From positions 62,001 through 126,000 of the forward strand of contig JAXQGB010000012.1 of assembly GCA_034331105.1 (NCBI GenBank): a stretch of DNA of 64,000 nucleotides. The letters run 5' to 3'. The notes under the pieces are model-generated. The model searched no databases. It was given only the letters and a program-made list of their open reading frames with translations, and was not told the origin of the DNA. The DNA is from Caenicola sp034331105 (GTDB lineage Bacteria; Synergistota; Synergistia; Synergistales; Synergistaceae). The translations under genes were made by a program, and so were the position numbers. Position 1 is the stretch's first letter. Each line of letters starts with the position of its first letter. Positions 52,080 through 61,214 of the stretch are shown piece after piece.

Positions 52080-53471
52080 ATGAAAACAAAATTTCTAATA
52101 ACTGTCCTCCTGCTGCTGACGTTTTCCATAGCACTGCCCCGCACGGCGGATGCAAATGGGGTTGAAAAACCTGCGACAACAGGCCTCGAACTTTGGAGAG
52201 CAATGGAAATGGCAGAGCAAAACAACCCCGCGTTCAAAAGCAGCAATGTTGAAAGGGAAAAAAGCGAGATCGACGTAAAGATAGCGGAGGGAATGCAGTC
52301 TCCCAAAATCGACATTTGGGGTTCTACAACTCTTTCAGACTATCCTTATACAGTGGTACCAATAAGAGAGGTTGGAGTCTTTCCTCCACTGGACAGACAT
52401 ATTACCCGTTTTGGCGTCGAACTGAATATCCCGCTTTACACCGGAGGGAAACTTCAGGCTGAAAAGAAATCTGCTCAAAAAACATCAGCTGCTGCCGCCG
52501 AAGGACACGAGCAGCACAGGCAGGATCTTCTCTACAGTGTTGTCTCTGTTTTTTCGCGATCATTGTATTTCAGGGATATGAAAGAGGCATCAGCAAAAAG
52601 AATACTGGTGCTTGAAGAAGAAGAGAGAGTCCTGAAACTCCTTCTGCAGGAAGGACGGATACCAAAGCTAGACCTGCTTAGACTCCAGACTCATCTCTCC
52701 CAGGCAAGGCACGATCATATCGTTTTCGATCAGGCGGAAATGGATTCCCTTTCTTTGCTCGGCACGCTGACAGGTAACCCCGATCCTGTAAGGTCGATAG
52801 TGGAAATACCCGCTGAGACAGAACTGAATGCCCTGGATGAGATAGAACAGACTGATATTCTTGCAAACAACCATGCTGTAAAAAAATCAGCTCTTATCTC
52901 CGAGGCTTCTTTCGCAAGATCCCAGGCAGTAACGGGCGAAACGAAGCCCCAGGTCTCATTTTTTGGAAGGGGGACCGGCAGTTTCGGGAGCGATACGGAA
53001 CTTTATGATGACTGGCAGGCCGGGCTTCAGGTAACCATAAAAGTATGGGACGGACATGTAAACAAAAACAGGCTCGAAAAATCATTGCTGGATATAGAAA
53101 AAGCAAAGCTTGATCTGGACGAGACACGAAACCAGACTCTTAACGAAGCAAGGGAAGCCTCAGGTGCGGTAAGAGAAGCAGGATCAAAGATCCTGACAGC
53201 CCAAAAGCAACAGGAAGAGGCAAAAGAGGCTCTTAGGATCGAAAAACTTAGATATGAAACAGGCGAAAGCACTATTACTGACCTGCTGAGCGCCGAATCA
53301 GAACTTTGGTCGGCGGCCGCAAGCAAAAGCAAGGCTTACTATGAAAAGATAACCTCTGAAGCTAATGTATTGAGAATACTGGGAAAACTTTCACCACAAA
53401 GAATGCGCTTCACCGCAAAAGAGAACTTTAATGATGAAAAAATCTCCGCGAAAGATGAGGTCGTGAGGTAA
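52080..53471 (+). CDS. TolC family outer membrane efflux protein
   Basis: 463 residues with a signal peptide (FLITVLLLLTFSIALPRTADA). Two OEP repeats follow, each rich in long coiled-coil helices; typical pieces are ALEMAEQNNPAFKSSNVE-like start, FGVELNIPLYTGGKL and a later AGLQVTIKVWDGHVNKNRLEKS. It forms the outer-membrane exit duct for the ABC pump encoded downstream and shows that the cell has an outer membrane. Its stop overlaps the next start (TAATG). Confidence 0.9.
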   Translation: MKTKFLITVLLLLTFSIALPRTADANGVEKPATTGLELWRAMEMAEQNNPAFKSSNVEREKSEIDVKIAEGMQSPKIDIWGSTTLSDYPYTVVPIREVGVFPPLDRHITRFGVELNIPLYTGGKLQAEKKSAQKTSAAAAEGHEQHRQDLLYSVVSVFSRSLYFRDMKEASAKRILVLEEEERVLKLLLQEGRIPKLDLLRLQTHLSQARHDHIVFDQAEMDSLSLLGTLTGNPDPVRSIVEIPAETELNALDEIEQTDILANNHAVKKSALISEASFARSQAVTGETKPQVSFFGRGTGSFGSDTELYDDWQAGLQVTIKVWDGHVNKNRLEKSLLDIEKAKLDLDETRNQTLNEAREASGAVREAGSKILTAQKQQEEAKEALRIEKLRYETGESTITDLLSAESELWSAAASKSKAYYEKITSEANVLRILGKLSPQRMRFTAKENFNDEKISAKDEVVR

Positions 53472-54475
53472 TGCAGAAGAAAATCAACAAAAAACTGATC
53501 CCTGTTGTCGTGGTCGGGCTGGCAGCGCTTTTTGCGGCATATACACTCTTTTTGAAAGGCAGCGAAGAGGACCCGAACATGATCTTTGCCTCCGGAACGA
53601 TCGAAACAACAGATGCAGACATGTCATTTATGGCAAACGGCATTTTGAAAGACCGTAAGGTCAACGAGGGCGACACTGTAAACCGCGGCGACCTGATCGC
53701 GGAACTGGACAGGAGGGAGGCAGAGGCAAGGCTTCGTCAGAGCGCAGCTGCAATCGAAACTGCACGTTCAAGATTAAAAGATCTAAGCAGCGGTTACAGA
53801 AGCCAGGAGATAGCGGAGGCCGAAGCTCAGACAGCCCAGTTCAGGTCAAACTGGAACAACCTGAAAGATGAGGCAGAAAGGTCTGAAAAGCTTTTCAACG
53901 GCGGGGCTATAAGCAGACAGAGGCTGGATCGCGACATTACAGCGGCCGAAGTAGCCGGTTCACAGCTGAACGCAGCCCAGAAAAAGCTTGAGCTTATCCG
54001 TTCAGGATTCAGGGAAAACAGCATAGATGGAGCAGCAAACCAGCTTAAAGAGGCTGAAGCAGCCAAGCAGGCAGCAGAGGTAATAGTATCCAACCATGTC
54101 CTGAAAAGCCCTATGGATGGCATCGTCTCAAAGGTATACGCAGAACCCGGAGAGATGATCGCGATGGGAAAACCGGTGCTTACCTTGACGAGCCTGGAAA
54201 GGCCCCGCGTAAAAGTTTATATTCCCGAATACAGGATCGGAAGGATCATGCTCGGCCAGAAGGCGGACATAACGGTAGATTCTTTCCCGGACAAAAAGTT
54301 TCCCGCCACAGTGACCTTCATTTCACCCGAAGCTGAATTTACCCCTAAAACGGTACAGACAGCCGAAGAAAGGGTGAAACTCGTTTTTGCCGTCGAAGTG
54401 ACAGTGGAAACAACAGATGGGCAGTTAAAACCTGGAATGCCTGCGGACGTCACTATAGACCTAAGCGATGAATGA
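53471..54475 (+). CDS. HlyD-type membrane fusion protein
   Basis: 334 residues: one N-terminal membrane anchor (LIPVVVVGLAALFAAYTLFL), a biotinyl-lipoyl half (ILKDRKVNEGDTVNRGDLIAELD), a long coiled-coil hairpin (about 75-190), the second lipoyl half (VLKSPMDGIVSKVYAEPGEMI) and a beta-barrel domain with RIGRIMLGQKADITVDSFP. It links the inner-membrane ABC transporter to TolC, like YbhG. It overlaps the genes on both sides by one and eight bases. Confidence 0.92.
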   Translation: MQKKINKKLIPVVVVGLAALFAAYTLFLKGSEEDPNMIFASGTIETTDADMSFMANGILKDRKVNEGDTVNRGDLIAELDRREAEARLRQSAAAIETARSRLKDLSSGYRSQEIAEAEAQTAQFRSNWNNLKDEAERSEKLFNGGAISRQRLDRDITAAEVAGSQLNAAQKKLELIRSGFRENSIDGAANQLKEAEAAKQAAEVIVSNHVLKSPMDGIVSKVYAEPGEMIAMGKPVLTLTSLERPRVKVYIPEYRIGRIMLGQKADITVDSFPDKKFPATVTFISPEAEFTPKTVQTAEERVKLVFAVEVTVETTDGQLKPGMPADVTIDLSDE

Positions 54476-55412
54476 TCATAAGGATACGGATAAAGCCATA
54501 GAGATACAAAACCTGGGCAGAGAGTTCGGTCAGTTATGGGCTGTTCGGGGGGTGGATCTCTCTGTAAATAAAGGAGAGATCTTTGGCCTGGTAGGACCCG
54601 ACGGCGCAGGGAAGACTACCGTTATGAGAATGGCAGCCGGAGTTCTTCTGCCCTCCGAGGGAGATATCCTCGTGAACGGACATTCTGTCGTATCGGATCC
54701 GGAAACAGTGAAAAAAAAGATCGGATATATGTCTCAGAAGTTCGGCCTTTACGGAGACCTGACAGTACTTGAGAATTTGCGTTTTTACGGAGATCTGTAT
54801 GAGATCCCCCGTAAAAACAGAGATGCAGCGGAAGATAAACTTCTTGGCTTCAGCAACCTTACCCCTTTCAAGAACCGAAAAGCAAAGGACCTGTCCGGCG
54901 GCATGAAACAGAAACTCGGACTGGCATGCTCCCTGATACACCAGCCTTCCGTGCTTCTTCTCGATGAGCCGACTAACGGGGTCGACCCGGTTTCCAGAAG
55001 GGATTTCTGGAAGATACTTCATGAAATGGTAAAAGAGGGAGTAACTGTTTTTGTCTCGACATCTTATCTGGACGAAGCGGAGAGATGCGAGCGGGTCGGA
55101 ATGATGCAGGATGGAAGGCTGACCATGTGCGACAACCCGAGGAATCTCAAAAAGACAGTATCGGGAAGCATCCTTGAAATAATGAGCGATGATCCGGGTA
55201 AGACTCTTCAGGCTTTGAAGAAAAGATACGGGAAGATGAGTTCTGATATCGTGTCCGGGATGATACGTTTCAGGCTGCCGGAAAATTCTTCACCGGAAAA
55301 AATCGAGGATGAAATGAAAGACATGGGGGTCCCGCCCCTGTCGATAAATGAAGCGCGCCCGACTCTCGAAGATGTTTTCGTCAGTCAGGCTATGAAAGCG
55401 GATGCACGATGA
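54468..55412 (+). CDS. ABC transporter ATP-binding protein 1 (YbhF N-half-like)
   Basis: 314 residues. Walker A GPDGAGKTTVM (Asp in place of the usual Asn), signature DLSGGMKQKLGLACSLIH, Walker B LLLDEPTNGVDPVSRR, and a switch STSYLDEAERCE with Ser-Tyr replacing the usual H-loop histidine. The C-terminal SINEARPTLEDVF tail is typical of the drug-export subfamily. The missing H-loop histidine suggests that this half is catalytically weak and the second ATPase drives transport. In E. coli the two halves are fused as YbhF; here they are separate genes overlapping by four bases. Confidence 0.9.
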   Translation: MNDHKDTDKAIEIQNLGREFGQLWAVRGVDLSVNKGEIFGLVGPDGAGKTTVMRMAAGVLLPSEGDILVNGHSVVSDPETVKKKIGYMSQKFGLYGDLTVLENLRFYGDLYEIPRKNRDAAEDKLLGFSNLTPFKNRKAKDLSGGMKQKLGLACSLIHQPSVLLLDEPTNGVDPVSRRDFWKILHEMVKEGVTVFVSTSYLDEAERCERVGMMQDGRLTMCDNPRNLKKTVSGSILEIMSDDPGKTLQALKKRYGKMSSDIVSGMIRFRLPENSSPEKIEDEMKDMGVPPLSINEARPTLEDVFVSQAMKADAR

Positions 55413-56365
55413 AGGAAGAATTTGCCGTAGAAGTAAAGGGACTGACAAAGGTTTTCGGAAACTTTACAGCAGTAGACCATATCGACCTTAATGTTATAAA
55501 AGGGAAAATTTTTGGTTTTCTTGGCCCAAACGGGGCGGGAAAATCAACGACGATAAAAATGCTGTGCGGTCTGCTCCTGCCTACATCAGGAGAAGGTACA
55601 ATAGCAGGGTCTGATATTTTCAGAGAATCAGAGGAAATAAAAAAGAAGATAGGATACATGTCGCAAAAATTTTCTTTATATGATGATCTGACTGTTGAAG
55701 AAAACATAGATTTTTTTGCAGGGATATACAGAGTCCCCAAATTCATCAGGCCTGAAAGAAAGGCCTGGATACTTGAAATGTCGGACCTCACCACACACAC
55801 CTCCAGCATCACCCGTTCTTTGGCGGGAGGATGGAAACAGAGGCTTGCACTTGGCTGTGCCCTTATCCACCAACCACCCATCGTCTTTCTTGATGAGCCT
55901 ACTTCCGGAGTGGATCCGATCTCCAGAAGACGTTTTTGGAACCTGATATCAGATATCGCACGGGAAGGGACCACCGTCTTCGTTACGACGCACTACATGG
56001 AAGAGGCTGAATACTGTGATGAGCTTGCGCTGATCTACAAAGGAAAGATGATCGCAAAGGGGACTCCAACCTCCATAAGAGAGGATTCAATGCCTTCTGA
56101 CCTGATAGAGCTATCTGTGAGCAGGCCTTTTGAAGCGATCGAAGTTTTGGAAAATTCCGGATCAGTCGCGAGTGCCTCTATCTTCGGAGACGGGCTTCAT
56201 TTAATTCTTAAAAATGGAGACTACGATGGTGAGACGATAAGAAAGATCCTCTCTGAAAAGAGCTTTGAGATCTACTCGATAAATAGTGTAAGGCCGTCTC
56301 TTGAGGATGTCTTCGTCCATCTGATCGAAAAAGAAGACGCCTTGTTGGAGCGTGGTCAAAAATGA
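55409..56365 (+). CDS. ABC transporter ATP-binding protein 2 (YbhF C-half-like)
   Basis: 318 residues with Walker A GPNGAGKSTTIKML, signature RSLAGGWKQRLALGCALIH, Walker B VFLDEPTSGVDPISRRRFW and a normal H-loop TTHYMEEAEYCD. All catalytic elements are intact, unlike its neighbour. It pairs with ATP-binding protein 1 and the two permeases in an asymmetric exporter. Overlaps both flanking genes by four bases. Confidence 0.92.
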   Translation: MKEEFAVEVKGLTKVFGNFTAVDHIDLNVIKGKIFGFLGPNGAGKSTTIKMLCGLLLPTSGEGTIAGSDIFRESEEIKKKIGYMSQKFSLYDDLTVEENIDFFAGIYRVPKFIRPERKAWILEMSDLTTHTSSITRSLAGGWKQRLALGCALIHQPPIVFLDEPTSGVDPISRRRFWNLISDIAREGTTVFVTTHYMEEAEYCDELALIYKGKMIAKGTPTSIREDSMPSDLIELSVSRPFEAIEVLENSGSVASASIFGDGLHLILKNGDYDGETIRKILSEKSFEIYSINSVRPSLEDVFVHLIEKEDALLERGQK

Positions 56366-57495
56366 ACAACAACGGGATAAGAAAGATTTCGTTCCGCAGA
56401 CTTGCTGCGGTCGTCAACAAAGAATTCATACACATTATGAGGGACAGCAGAAGTCTGGCTATGGCGTTTCTGATGCCGGTCATACTCCTCTTTATTTTTG
56501 GCTACGGCATAACTATGGACATTAAAAGCCTAAATATGGGTATTTATGACATGGATAAGACAGCAGAGAGCAGGGAACTGATAGAGAGATTCAAGGCGTC
56601 CGGTTATTTTAAGATCGTTGGAACGGTCAGCTCCGGCAAAGAGATTGACCGTCTGATCGACCGGAACATAGCCCATATGGTCCTTGTGATCCCTGAAGGT
56701 TTCAGCGGATCTGTGAAAAGAGGGATACCTGTCGACATACAGGCCATTTACGACGGAAGCGATGCCAACACGACCTCTATTGCAATGGGTTACACGGAAG
56801 CTATTGCTTCACGATATTCGCCCTCAAAGGGAGCAAAGGGACTTTCAGGCCAGATCGACCTCAGATTGCGTGTCTGGTATAACCCGGAACTAAAAAGCCG
56901 CTGGTTCATCATCCCAGGCCTTATTGCCATCATCATGGGCGTGATAAGCGCTCTTCTGACTTCGCTGACCGTTTCAAGGGAATGGGAGCAGGGCACGATG
57001 GAACAGCTTCTCTCGACCCCCATCCACCCCGTGGAACTTTTTTTAGGGAAAATAACCCCCTATTTCCTTATCGGGATGATAGACCTTCTGATATCTGTCG
57101 CGGTAGGCGTGTGGATTTTTGGGGTCCCGCTGAGGGGCAGCCTGCCTTTCCTTCTCGCAGTTTCATCACTCTTTCTGGTTGGCGGATTAAGCCTGGGGAT
57201 ACTCATTTCTACTGTAGCTAAATCCCAGCTCGTAGCAAGCCAGGCAGCTTTTGTCCTGACGCTGCTTCCTGCTTTCATGCTCTCCGGATTTCTCTATTCT
57301 ATAGACAACATGCCGGTCTTCATCCAGAAAATAACATACGTGGTCCAATCACGCTATTTTGTCACAGTAATAAAGGATATCTTCCTAAAAGGAAACCCTC
57401 CGTCTGTTTTGATCAGGGAGATACTTTTTCTCTTTGCATTCACTGCTGTTGTCTTTACCGCTGCGATCAAAAAATTCAAGAAGAATATGGGATAG
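56362..57495 (+). CDS. ABC-2 type permease 1 (YbhS-like)
   Basis: 377 residues. One N-terminal membrane helix after NKEFIHIMRDSRSLAMAFLMPV, a long extracytoplasmic domain (about 45-175), then five to six helices with SREWEQGTMEQLLSTPIHPVEL, the conserved ABC-2 loop, and LLPAFMLSGFLYSIDNMP. It forms one half of the drug or lipid export path. Confidence 0.92.
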   Translation: MNNNGIRKISFRRLAAVVNKEFIHIMRDSRSLAMAFLMPVILLFIFGYGITMDIKSLNMGIYDMDKTAESRELIERFKASGYFKIVGTVSSGKEIDRLIDRNIAHMVLVIPEGFSGSVKRGIPVDIQAIYDGSDANTTSIAMGYTEAIASRYSPSKGAKGLSGQIDLRLRVWYNPELKSRWFIIPGLIAIIMGVISALLTSLTVSREWEQGTMEQLLSTPIHPVELFLGKITPYFLIGMIDLLISVAVGVWIFGVPLRGSLPFLLAVSSLFLVGGLSLGILISTVAKSQLVASQAAFVLTLLPAFMLSGFLYSIDNMPVFIQKITYVVQSRYFVTVIKDIFLKGNPPSVLIREILFLFAFTAVVFTAAIKKFKKNMG

Positions 57496-57502
57496 GACGA
57501 TC

Positions 57503-58597
57503 ATGGGAGAAAGAATTTTACATTTGATGATAAAAGAGTTTATACAGGTCTTGAGAGATCCACGGATGAAGGCAATGATCTTTGTGCTTCCGATAATACA
57601 GCTTTTGATCTTCGGATACGCTGTTACTACAGATGTTGACCGGATAAAAACTGTCGTCATGGACAGCGACCGAAGCGCACACAGCCGTCAGCTGATCGAA
57701 GGCTTCACTTCATCCGGACTCTTCAGTGTCATCGCGTACCCTGATAGTGATGCTGAAATTACGGAAGATCTTGACCGGGGCAGAGCTGTAGTAGGAATAA
57801 ACATCAAAAAGGGATTTGCTGAAGATCTGCTAAGCGGAAAACATCCCGTTGTTCAGATACTTATTGACGGGACAAACTCCAATGACGGCACCCTGGCGAT
57901 GAACTATGCTCAACGCATAATTTCCGATTTCGGAAGAGATGATCAGAGCAGAAACCTGGTCAACGTACAGGGAAGGGCCTGGTACAATCCGGACCTGAAA
58001 AGCAGAAACTATAACGTACCCGGGGTAATCGCGATCATCCTGCTCATGACATCACTGCTTCTGACATCCATGGCCATAGTCAGGGAAAAGGAAATTGGAA
58101 CGATGGAGCAGCTGATGGTAACGCCGATGCGGCCGATAGAGTTTATCCTGGGGAAATCCCTGCCCTTCGCAATCATCTGTTTTATAGATGTCATAGTTGT
58201 AAGCTTTGCAGGCATGGCGTGGTTCAAGATACCGATCAGAGGCAGCATGCCGCTGCTCCTTTTTGCCGCGACACTCTTCCTTATGTCATGCATAGGCATA
58301 GGGCTTCTGATCTCTACGATCTCCAAAACACAGCAGGAGGCACTTATGTCATCATTTTTCTTTTACTTCCCTGCCGTGCTGCTTTCAGGATTCATGTTCC
58401 CAATTTCCAACATGCCCATACCGGTACAGTGGATGACGACGATAAACCCGCTCAGATATTTCCTTGTGATAATAAGAGGCATTTTTCTTAAGGGAACAGG
58501 GTTGGCTGAACTGTGGACCCAATTGGTCGCGCTTGCCCTTCTTGGGGCTTTATTTCTTCTCTTCAGCGTGTCCAGGTTCAAGAAGACAATTGACTAA
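57503..58597 (+). CDS. ABC-2 type permease 2 (YbhR-like)
   Basis: 364 residues, paralogous to the preceding permease: MIKEFIQVLRDPRMKAMIFVLPI, a large exported domain, then VREKEIGTMEQLMVTPMRPIE and FFYFPAVLLSGFMFPISNMP. AGGA lies 6 bases before the ATG. Last gene of the tetR-tolC efflux operon. No terminator was recognised in the 180 bases that follow. Confidence 0.92.
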   Translation: MGERILHLMIKEFIQVLRDPRMKAMIFVLPIIQLLIFGYAVTTDVDRIKTVVMDSDRSAHSRQLIEGFTSSGLFSVIAYPDSDAEITEDLDRGRAVVGINIKKGFAEDLLSGKHPVVQILIDGTNSNDGTLAMNYAQRIISDFGRDDQSRNLVNVQGRAWYNPDLKSRNYNVPGVIAIILLMTSLLLTSMAIVREKEIGTMEQLMVTPMRPIEFILGKSLPFAIICFIDVIVVSFAGMAWFKIPIRGSMPLLLFAATLFLMSCIGIGLLISTISKTQQEALMSSFFFYFPAVLLSGFMFPISNMPIPVQWMTTINPLRYFLVIIRGIFLKGTGLAELWTQLVALALLGALFLLFSVSRFKKTID

Positions 58598-58778
58598 CTG
58601 TTATAAAAATAGGTATATTTATCTAACACAAAAGTGGAGTTTAAGTGAAAATATGAACACTACCTTGCCCAAATATGGTTTAGGGTGTAGGTTATAAAGC
58701 AGCGATGTCCAAAAGAGTCATGTTTGTCCAAAAACAGGACCAATTTTAAGTATTTGATGAAAGATGAGGATAAAACAA

Positions 58779-59390
58779 ATGAAAAATGTGGGTATTTATT
58801 TGTTTAACAAGGTTGAACTTCTGGACTTTGCGGGTCCCTATGAGGTCTTTTCTTCAACTTCGGAATCAAACGACCATAAGGCCTTCAAAGTATTCACCGT
58901 TTCTGAGGATGGAGGAGCGATCAAGTCCGTAAACGGACTTATCGTTATCCCTGACTACAGCTTTGACAACCACCCAAAGATAGACATATTGATCATCCCC
59001 GGAGGCGAAGGGACAAAAAACGAGATAAAGAAGAAAAAGGTCATGGAATGGGTCAACAAGACGCAGGGATCAGCTGAAATATTGGCTACGGTCTGTTCAG
59101 GCGCGAGGATCCCGGCGGTCCTGGGACTCCTTGGCGGCCTTGAGGCGACGACCCACCTCTCGGTCATAGATGACATTAAAAAGCTTGCTCCCAATGTTAT
59201 CATCGACCACACAAAACGCTTTATCGACAACGGAAAGATCATGACCTCCGGAGGGATCTCCGCTGGGATAGACCTCTCTCTCCACATCGTGAAAAAACTC
59301 TGCGGAGAAGAAACAGCTAAAAAGACAATGGAATATATGGAATACGGAGAGGCAGCACCAAAGCCGCCTACGGCGTCAAACTGCGACTAA
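58779..59390 (+). CDS. DJ-1/PfpI family protein
   Basis: About 203 residues. The start VGIYLFNKVELLDFAGPYEVF and the nucleophile elbow TVCSGARIPAVLG (cysteine near 107) followed by ATTHLSVIDDI place it with the isonitrile-hydratase-like group of the DJ-1/PfpI superfamily. Members act as glyoxalases, hydratases or stress proteins. ATG at 58779 has GAGGA 8 bases upstream. Single gene, convergent with rsgA. Confidence 0.85.
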   Translation: MKNVGIYLFNKVELLDFAGPYEVFSSTSESNDHKAFKVFTVSEDGGAIKSVNGLIVIPDYSFDNHPKIDILIIPGGEGTKNEIKKKKVMEWVNKTQGSAEILATVCSGARIPAVLGLLGGLEATTHLSVIDDIKKLAPNVIIDHTKRFIDNGKIMTSGGISAGIDLSLHIVKKLCGEETAKKTMEYMEYGEAAPKPPTASNCD

Positions 59391-59462
59391 AACTTGTCGC
59401 GTGAATCAGTAGTGGAGCAATGGTGAAACGGTTATGAAAGGTGACGGGGTACCGCCCGCCGG

Positions 59463-59514
59463 AAGTCAATTGGAAATCAATGGCGAATCGGTTGCGAATA
59501 AGTGGTTGGTGATC
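59463..59514 (+). repeat. 11-nt phased repeat array, array 2
   Basis: AATTGGAAATC-AATGGCGAATC-GGTTGCGAATA at 59468-59500 are three consecutive 11-base units, with weaker units on both sides. Fits the RATTGGNAATC consensus of arrays at 30.5 and 60.7 kb. It lies between the convergent DJ-1-like and rsgA genes. Confidence 0.7.
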
Positions 59515-59534
59515 GGCAGGTAATTTCTCTGCGG

Positions 59535-60614
59535 TCACCGTTTCTTTTTTTCTTTTACCTCTCTCATTAGTCTTTTCATTTCACCCTTGCTTCCGAACAT
59601 CCTGTTGATCTTTTCCTTTTCCAGCTGGCGTGAATTGAGACCGTCATAGGTGATTTCGCGCTGAAGCTTGAGGTAATTTTGGAAACGTTCCTCAGAAAGC
59701 TCGTTTTCCTCTATCGCTTTTCTCACAGCGCAGCCCGGTTCCGTAGTGTGGGTACAGTCCTTGTATCTGCATTTCAGAGCCAGTTCGTTTATATCCTCAA
59801 AAGACTTTTCAAGGTTTCCCCCATAGAGGTGCATCTCTCTCATTCCGGGTGTATCTATGACTAGCCCGCCGTCAGGCAGTAACAGCAGCTGACGGTGAGT
59901 TGTAGTGTGCCTTCCCATCTCATCGGACTCACGGATCTCTTTTGTGGCAAGGACTTCCCTTCCCATGAGGCGGTTTATTAGTGTAGATTTCCCTACCCCT
60001 GAAGAACCGATGAAAGCAATGGTCTTTCCCTCTTCAATGTAAGGATAGACCGCATCGATCCCTTTTTCTTCAGCGCATGAACATATTATGACGTCAGCTC
60101 CCGAGCTGACTGAAGAGACTTCGGTGATCTTTTGTTCGAGGTCCCCGCAGAGATCCGCTTTAGTAAGGACGATCACAGGAGAGGCCATGCTGTCCCACGC
60201 AATTGAAAGGTATCTTTCAAGACGACGAAGATTGAAGTCTGTATTGAGCGACATACAGATAAATATCGTGTCCACGTTAGAAGCGACGATCTGGACATCC
60301 TCTCTGGTGCCTGCCGCCCTTCGCGCAAAAAAGCTTTTGCGCTTGAGGATGTTGCTAATGACCGCATTGCCTGAATTTCCACCCACCCTGTCTATCATGA
60401 CCCAGTCGCCCACGGCAGGGAAATCCATAGTCCCTCCAGCCGCATAATGAAGTTTGCCCGATACGCTTGCCTGAAGCTCGCCCTCTTCACTGATCACCTT
60501 ATAGATGTAGTGGTGCTGTTCAGAAACCCTCGCAGGATAAAGCCCCTCATAAAAGGAAGCCTCCTGTTCGAATCTCTCTGTAAATCCGTATTTTTTCAAG
60601 TTTGCGTATTGCAT
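59535..60614 (-). CDS. rsgA: Ribosome small-subunit-dependent GTPase RsgA
   Basis: About 359 residues. An OB-fold N-terminus precedes a circularly permuted GTPase: G4 VLTKADLC comes before G1 FIGSSGVGKSTLIN and G3 VIDTPGMRE. The C-terminal zinc site is CRYKDCTHTTEPGC. RsgA matures the 30S ribosomal subunit. The ATG at 60614, giving MQYANLKKYGF, matches usual RsgA starts; its ribosome binding site is weak, and 60653 is an alternative. Confidence 0.93.
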   Translation of the reverse strand: MQYANLKKYGFTERFEQEASFYEGLYPARVSEQHHYIYKVISEEGELQASVSGKLHYAAGGTMDFPAVGDWVMIDRVGGNSGNAVISNILKRKSFFARRAAGTREDVQIVASNVDTIFICMSLNTDFNLRRLERYLSIAWDSMASPVIVLTKADLCGDLEQKITEVSSVSSGADVIICSCAEEKGIDAVYPYIEEGKTIAFIGSSGVGKSTLINRLMGREVLATKEIRESDEMGRHTTTHRQLLLLPDGGLVIDTPGMREMHLYGGNLEKSFEDINELALKCRYKDCTHTTEPGCAVRKAIEENELSEERFQNYLKLQREITYDGLNSRQLEKEKINRMFGSKGEMKRLMREVKEKKKR

Positions 60615-60687
60615 ATAATTCTCACTGGCTTTCCTCAAGTCTATGTGACACATGCAATTATATAACTTTTCTGAAAGTTGCGAGAAT

Positions 60688-60742
60688 AGCGGGGAATCAA
60701 TGGGTGATCAATTGGAAATCGATAGCAAATCGGTTGGGGATC
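60688..60742 (+). repeat. 11-nt phased repeat array, array 3
   Basis: Five consecutive 11-base units: AGCGGGGAATC, AATGGGTGATC, AATTGGAAATC, GATAGCAAATC, GGTTGGGGATC. Same consensus as arrays 1 and 2. A G/C-rich run follows. Confidence 0.78.
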
Positions 60743-60806
60743 AGGGGGGGCCCGGGACAGACAAGAGCTCGGATCCTTAAGATCTTTTATTGTTTTTTAA
60801 ACAATT

Positions 60807-60850
60807 GATCAGCAATCGATTCCCAATTGATTTGCCATCGACTCTCCTCT
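60807..60850 (-). repeat. 11-nt phased repeat array, array 4, inverted
   Basis: On the minus strand: GATGGCAAATC, AATTGGGAATC, GATTGCTGATC, with a partial AATTG before a T/A-rich spacer. It faces array 3 head to head about 65 bases away, so the two can pair into a long cruciform or hairpin. Confidence 0.75.
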
Positions 60851-60880
60851 CCTAGGTGGCACTTCACCATCGTATTTGCT

Positions 60881-60950
60881 GTAATTGAGACAGAGAGGAG
60901 ATCATGACGACGCAATACGAAGCGGGCTGGTTTAATGTTTTAGTTTTGAT
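60881..60950 (+). repeat. Hairpin-repeat family, partial copy C
   Basis: GTAATTGAGACAGAGAGGAG followed by ATGACGACGCAATACGAAG matches the left part of copies A and B; the right arm is missing or diverged. Confidence 0.55.
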
Positions 60951-60954
60951 ACTC

Positions 60955-61075
60955 GTAATTGGGGAAGATCGGAGATGATAGCGACACAAAACGAAAAAGT
61001 CCTAGCTAAGACGTATTAAACTTACGTCAAAGCGAAGGACTTTGAGTTTTGCTAAGCCAGCGCTGCGCTTTTAGG
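60955..61075 (+). repeat. Hairpin-repeat family, copy A
   Basis: Starts GTAATTGGGG, then GATGATAGCGACACAAAACG. Outer stem AAAGTCCT (60996-61003) pairs with AGGACTTT (61036-61043); inner stem GACGTA (61010-61015) pairs with TACGTC (61023-61028); CAAAAC further out pairs with GTTTTG. Ends TTTTGCTAAGCCAGCGCTGC. On the minus strand TTTTTCG follows the stem, so it could also terminate the OFA transporter transcript. Confidence 0.65.
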
Positions 61076-61100
61076 TTTTGGTGATAGCCAAAGGCAATAT

Positions 61101-61214
61101 CGCAATTGAGATTTAGAGCGAGTGATAACGACGCAAAATGTGATGCTCCAAACCGAGGCGTATGTTAATACGTTGAGGTGAAGGAGCATCGCATGTTGCT
61201 AAGTCAGCGCCGCT
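61101..61214 (+). repeat. Hairpin-repeat family, copy B
   Basis: Starts GCAATTGAGA, then GTGATAACGACGCAAAATG. Outer stem GATGCTCC (61142-61149) pairs with GGAGCATC (61183-61190); inner stem CGTAT pairs with ATACG (61159-61172). Ends GTTGCTAAGTCAGCGCCGC. Stem sequences differ completely from copy A while flanks agree. Confidence 0.65.
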
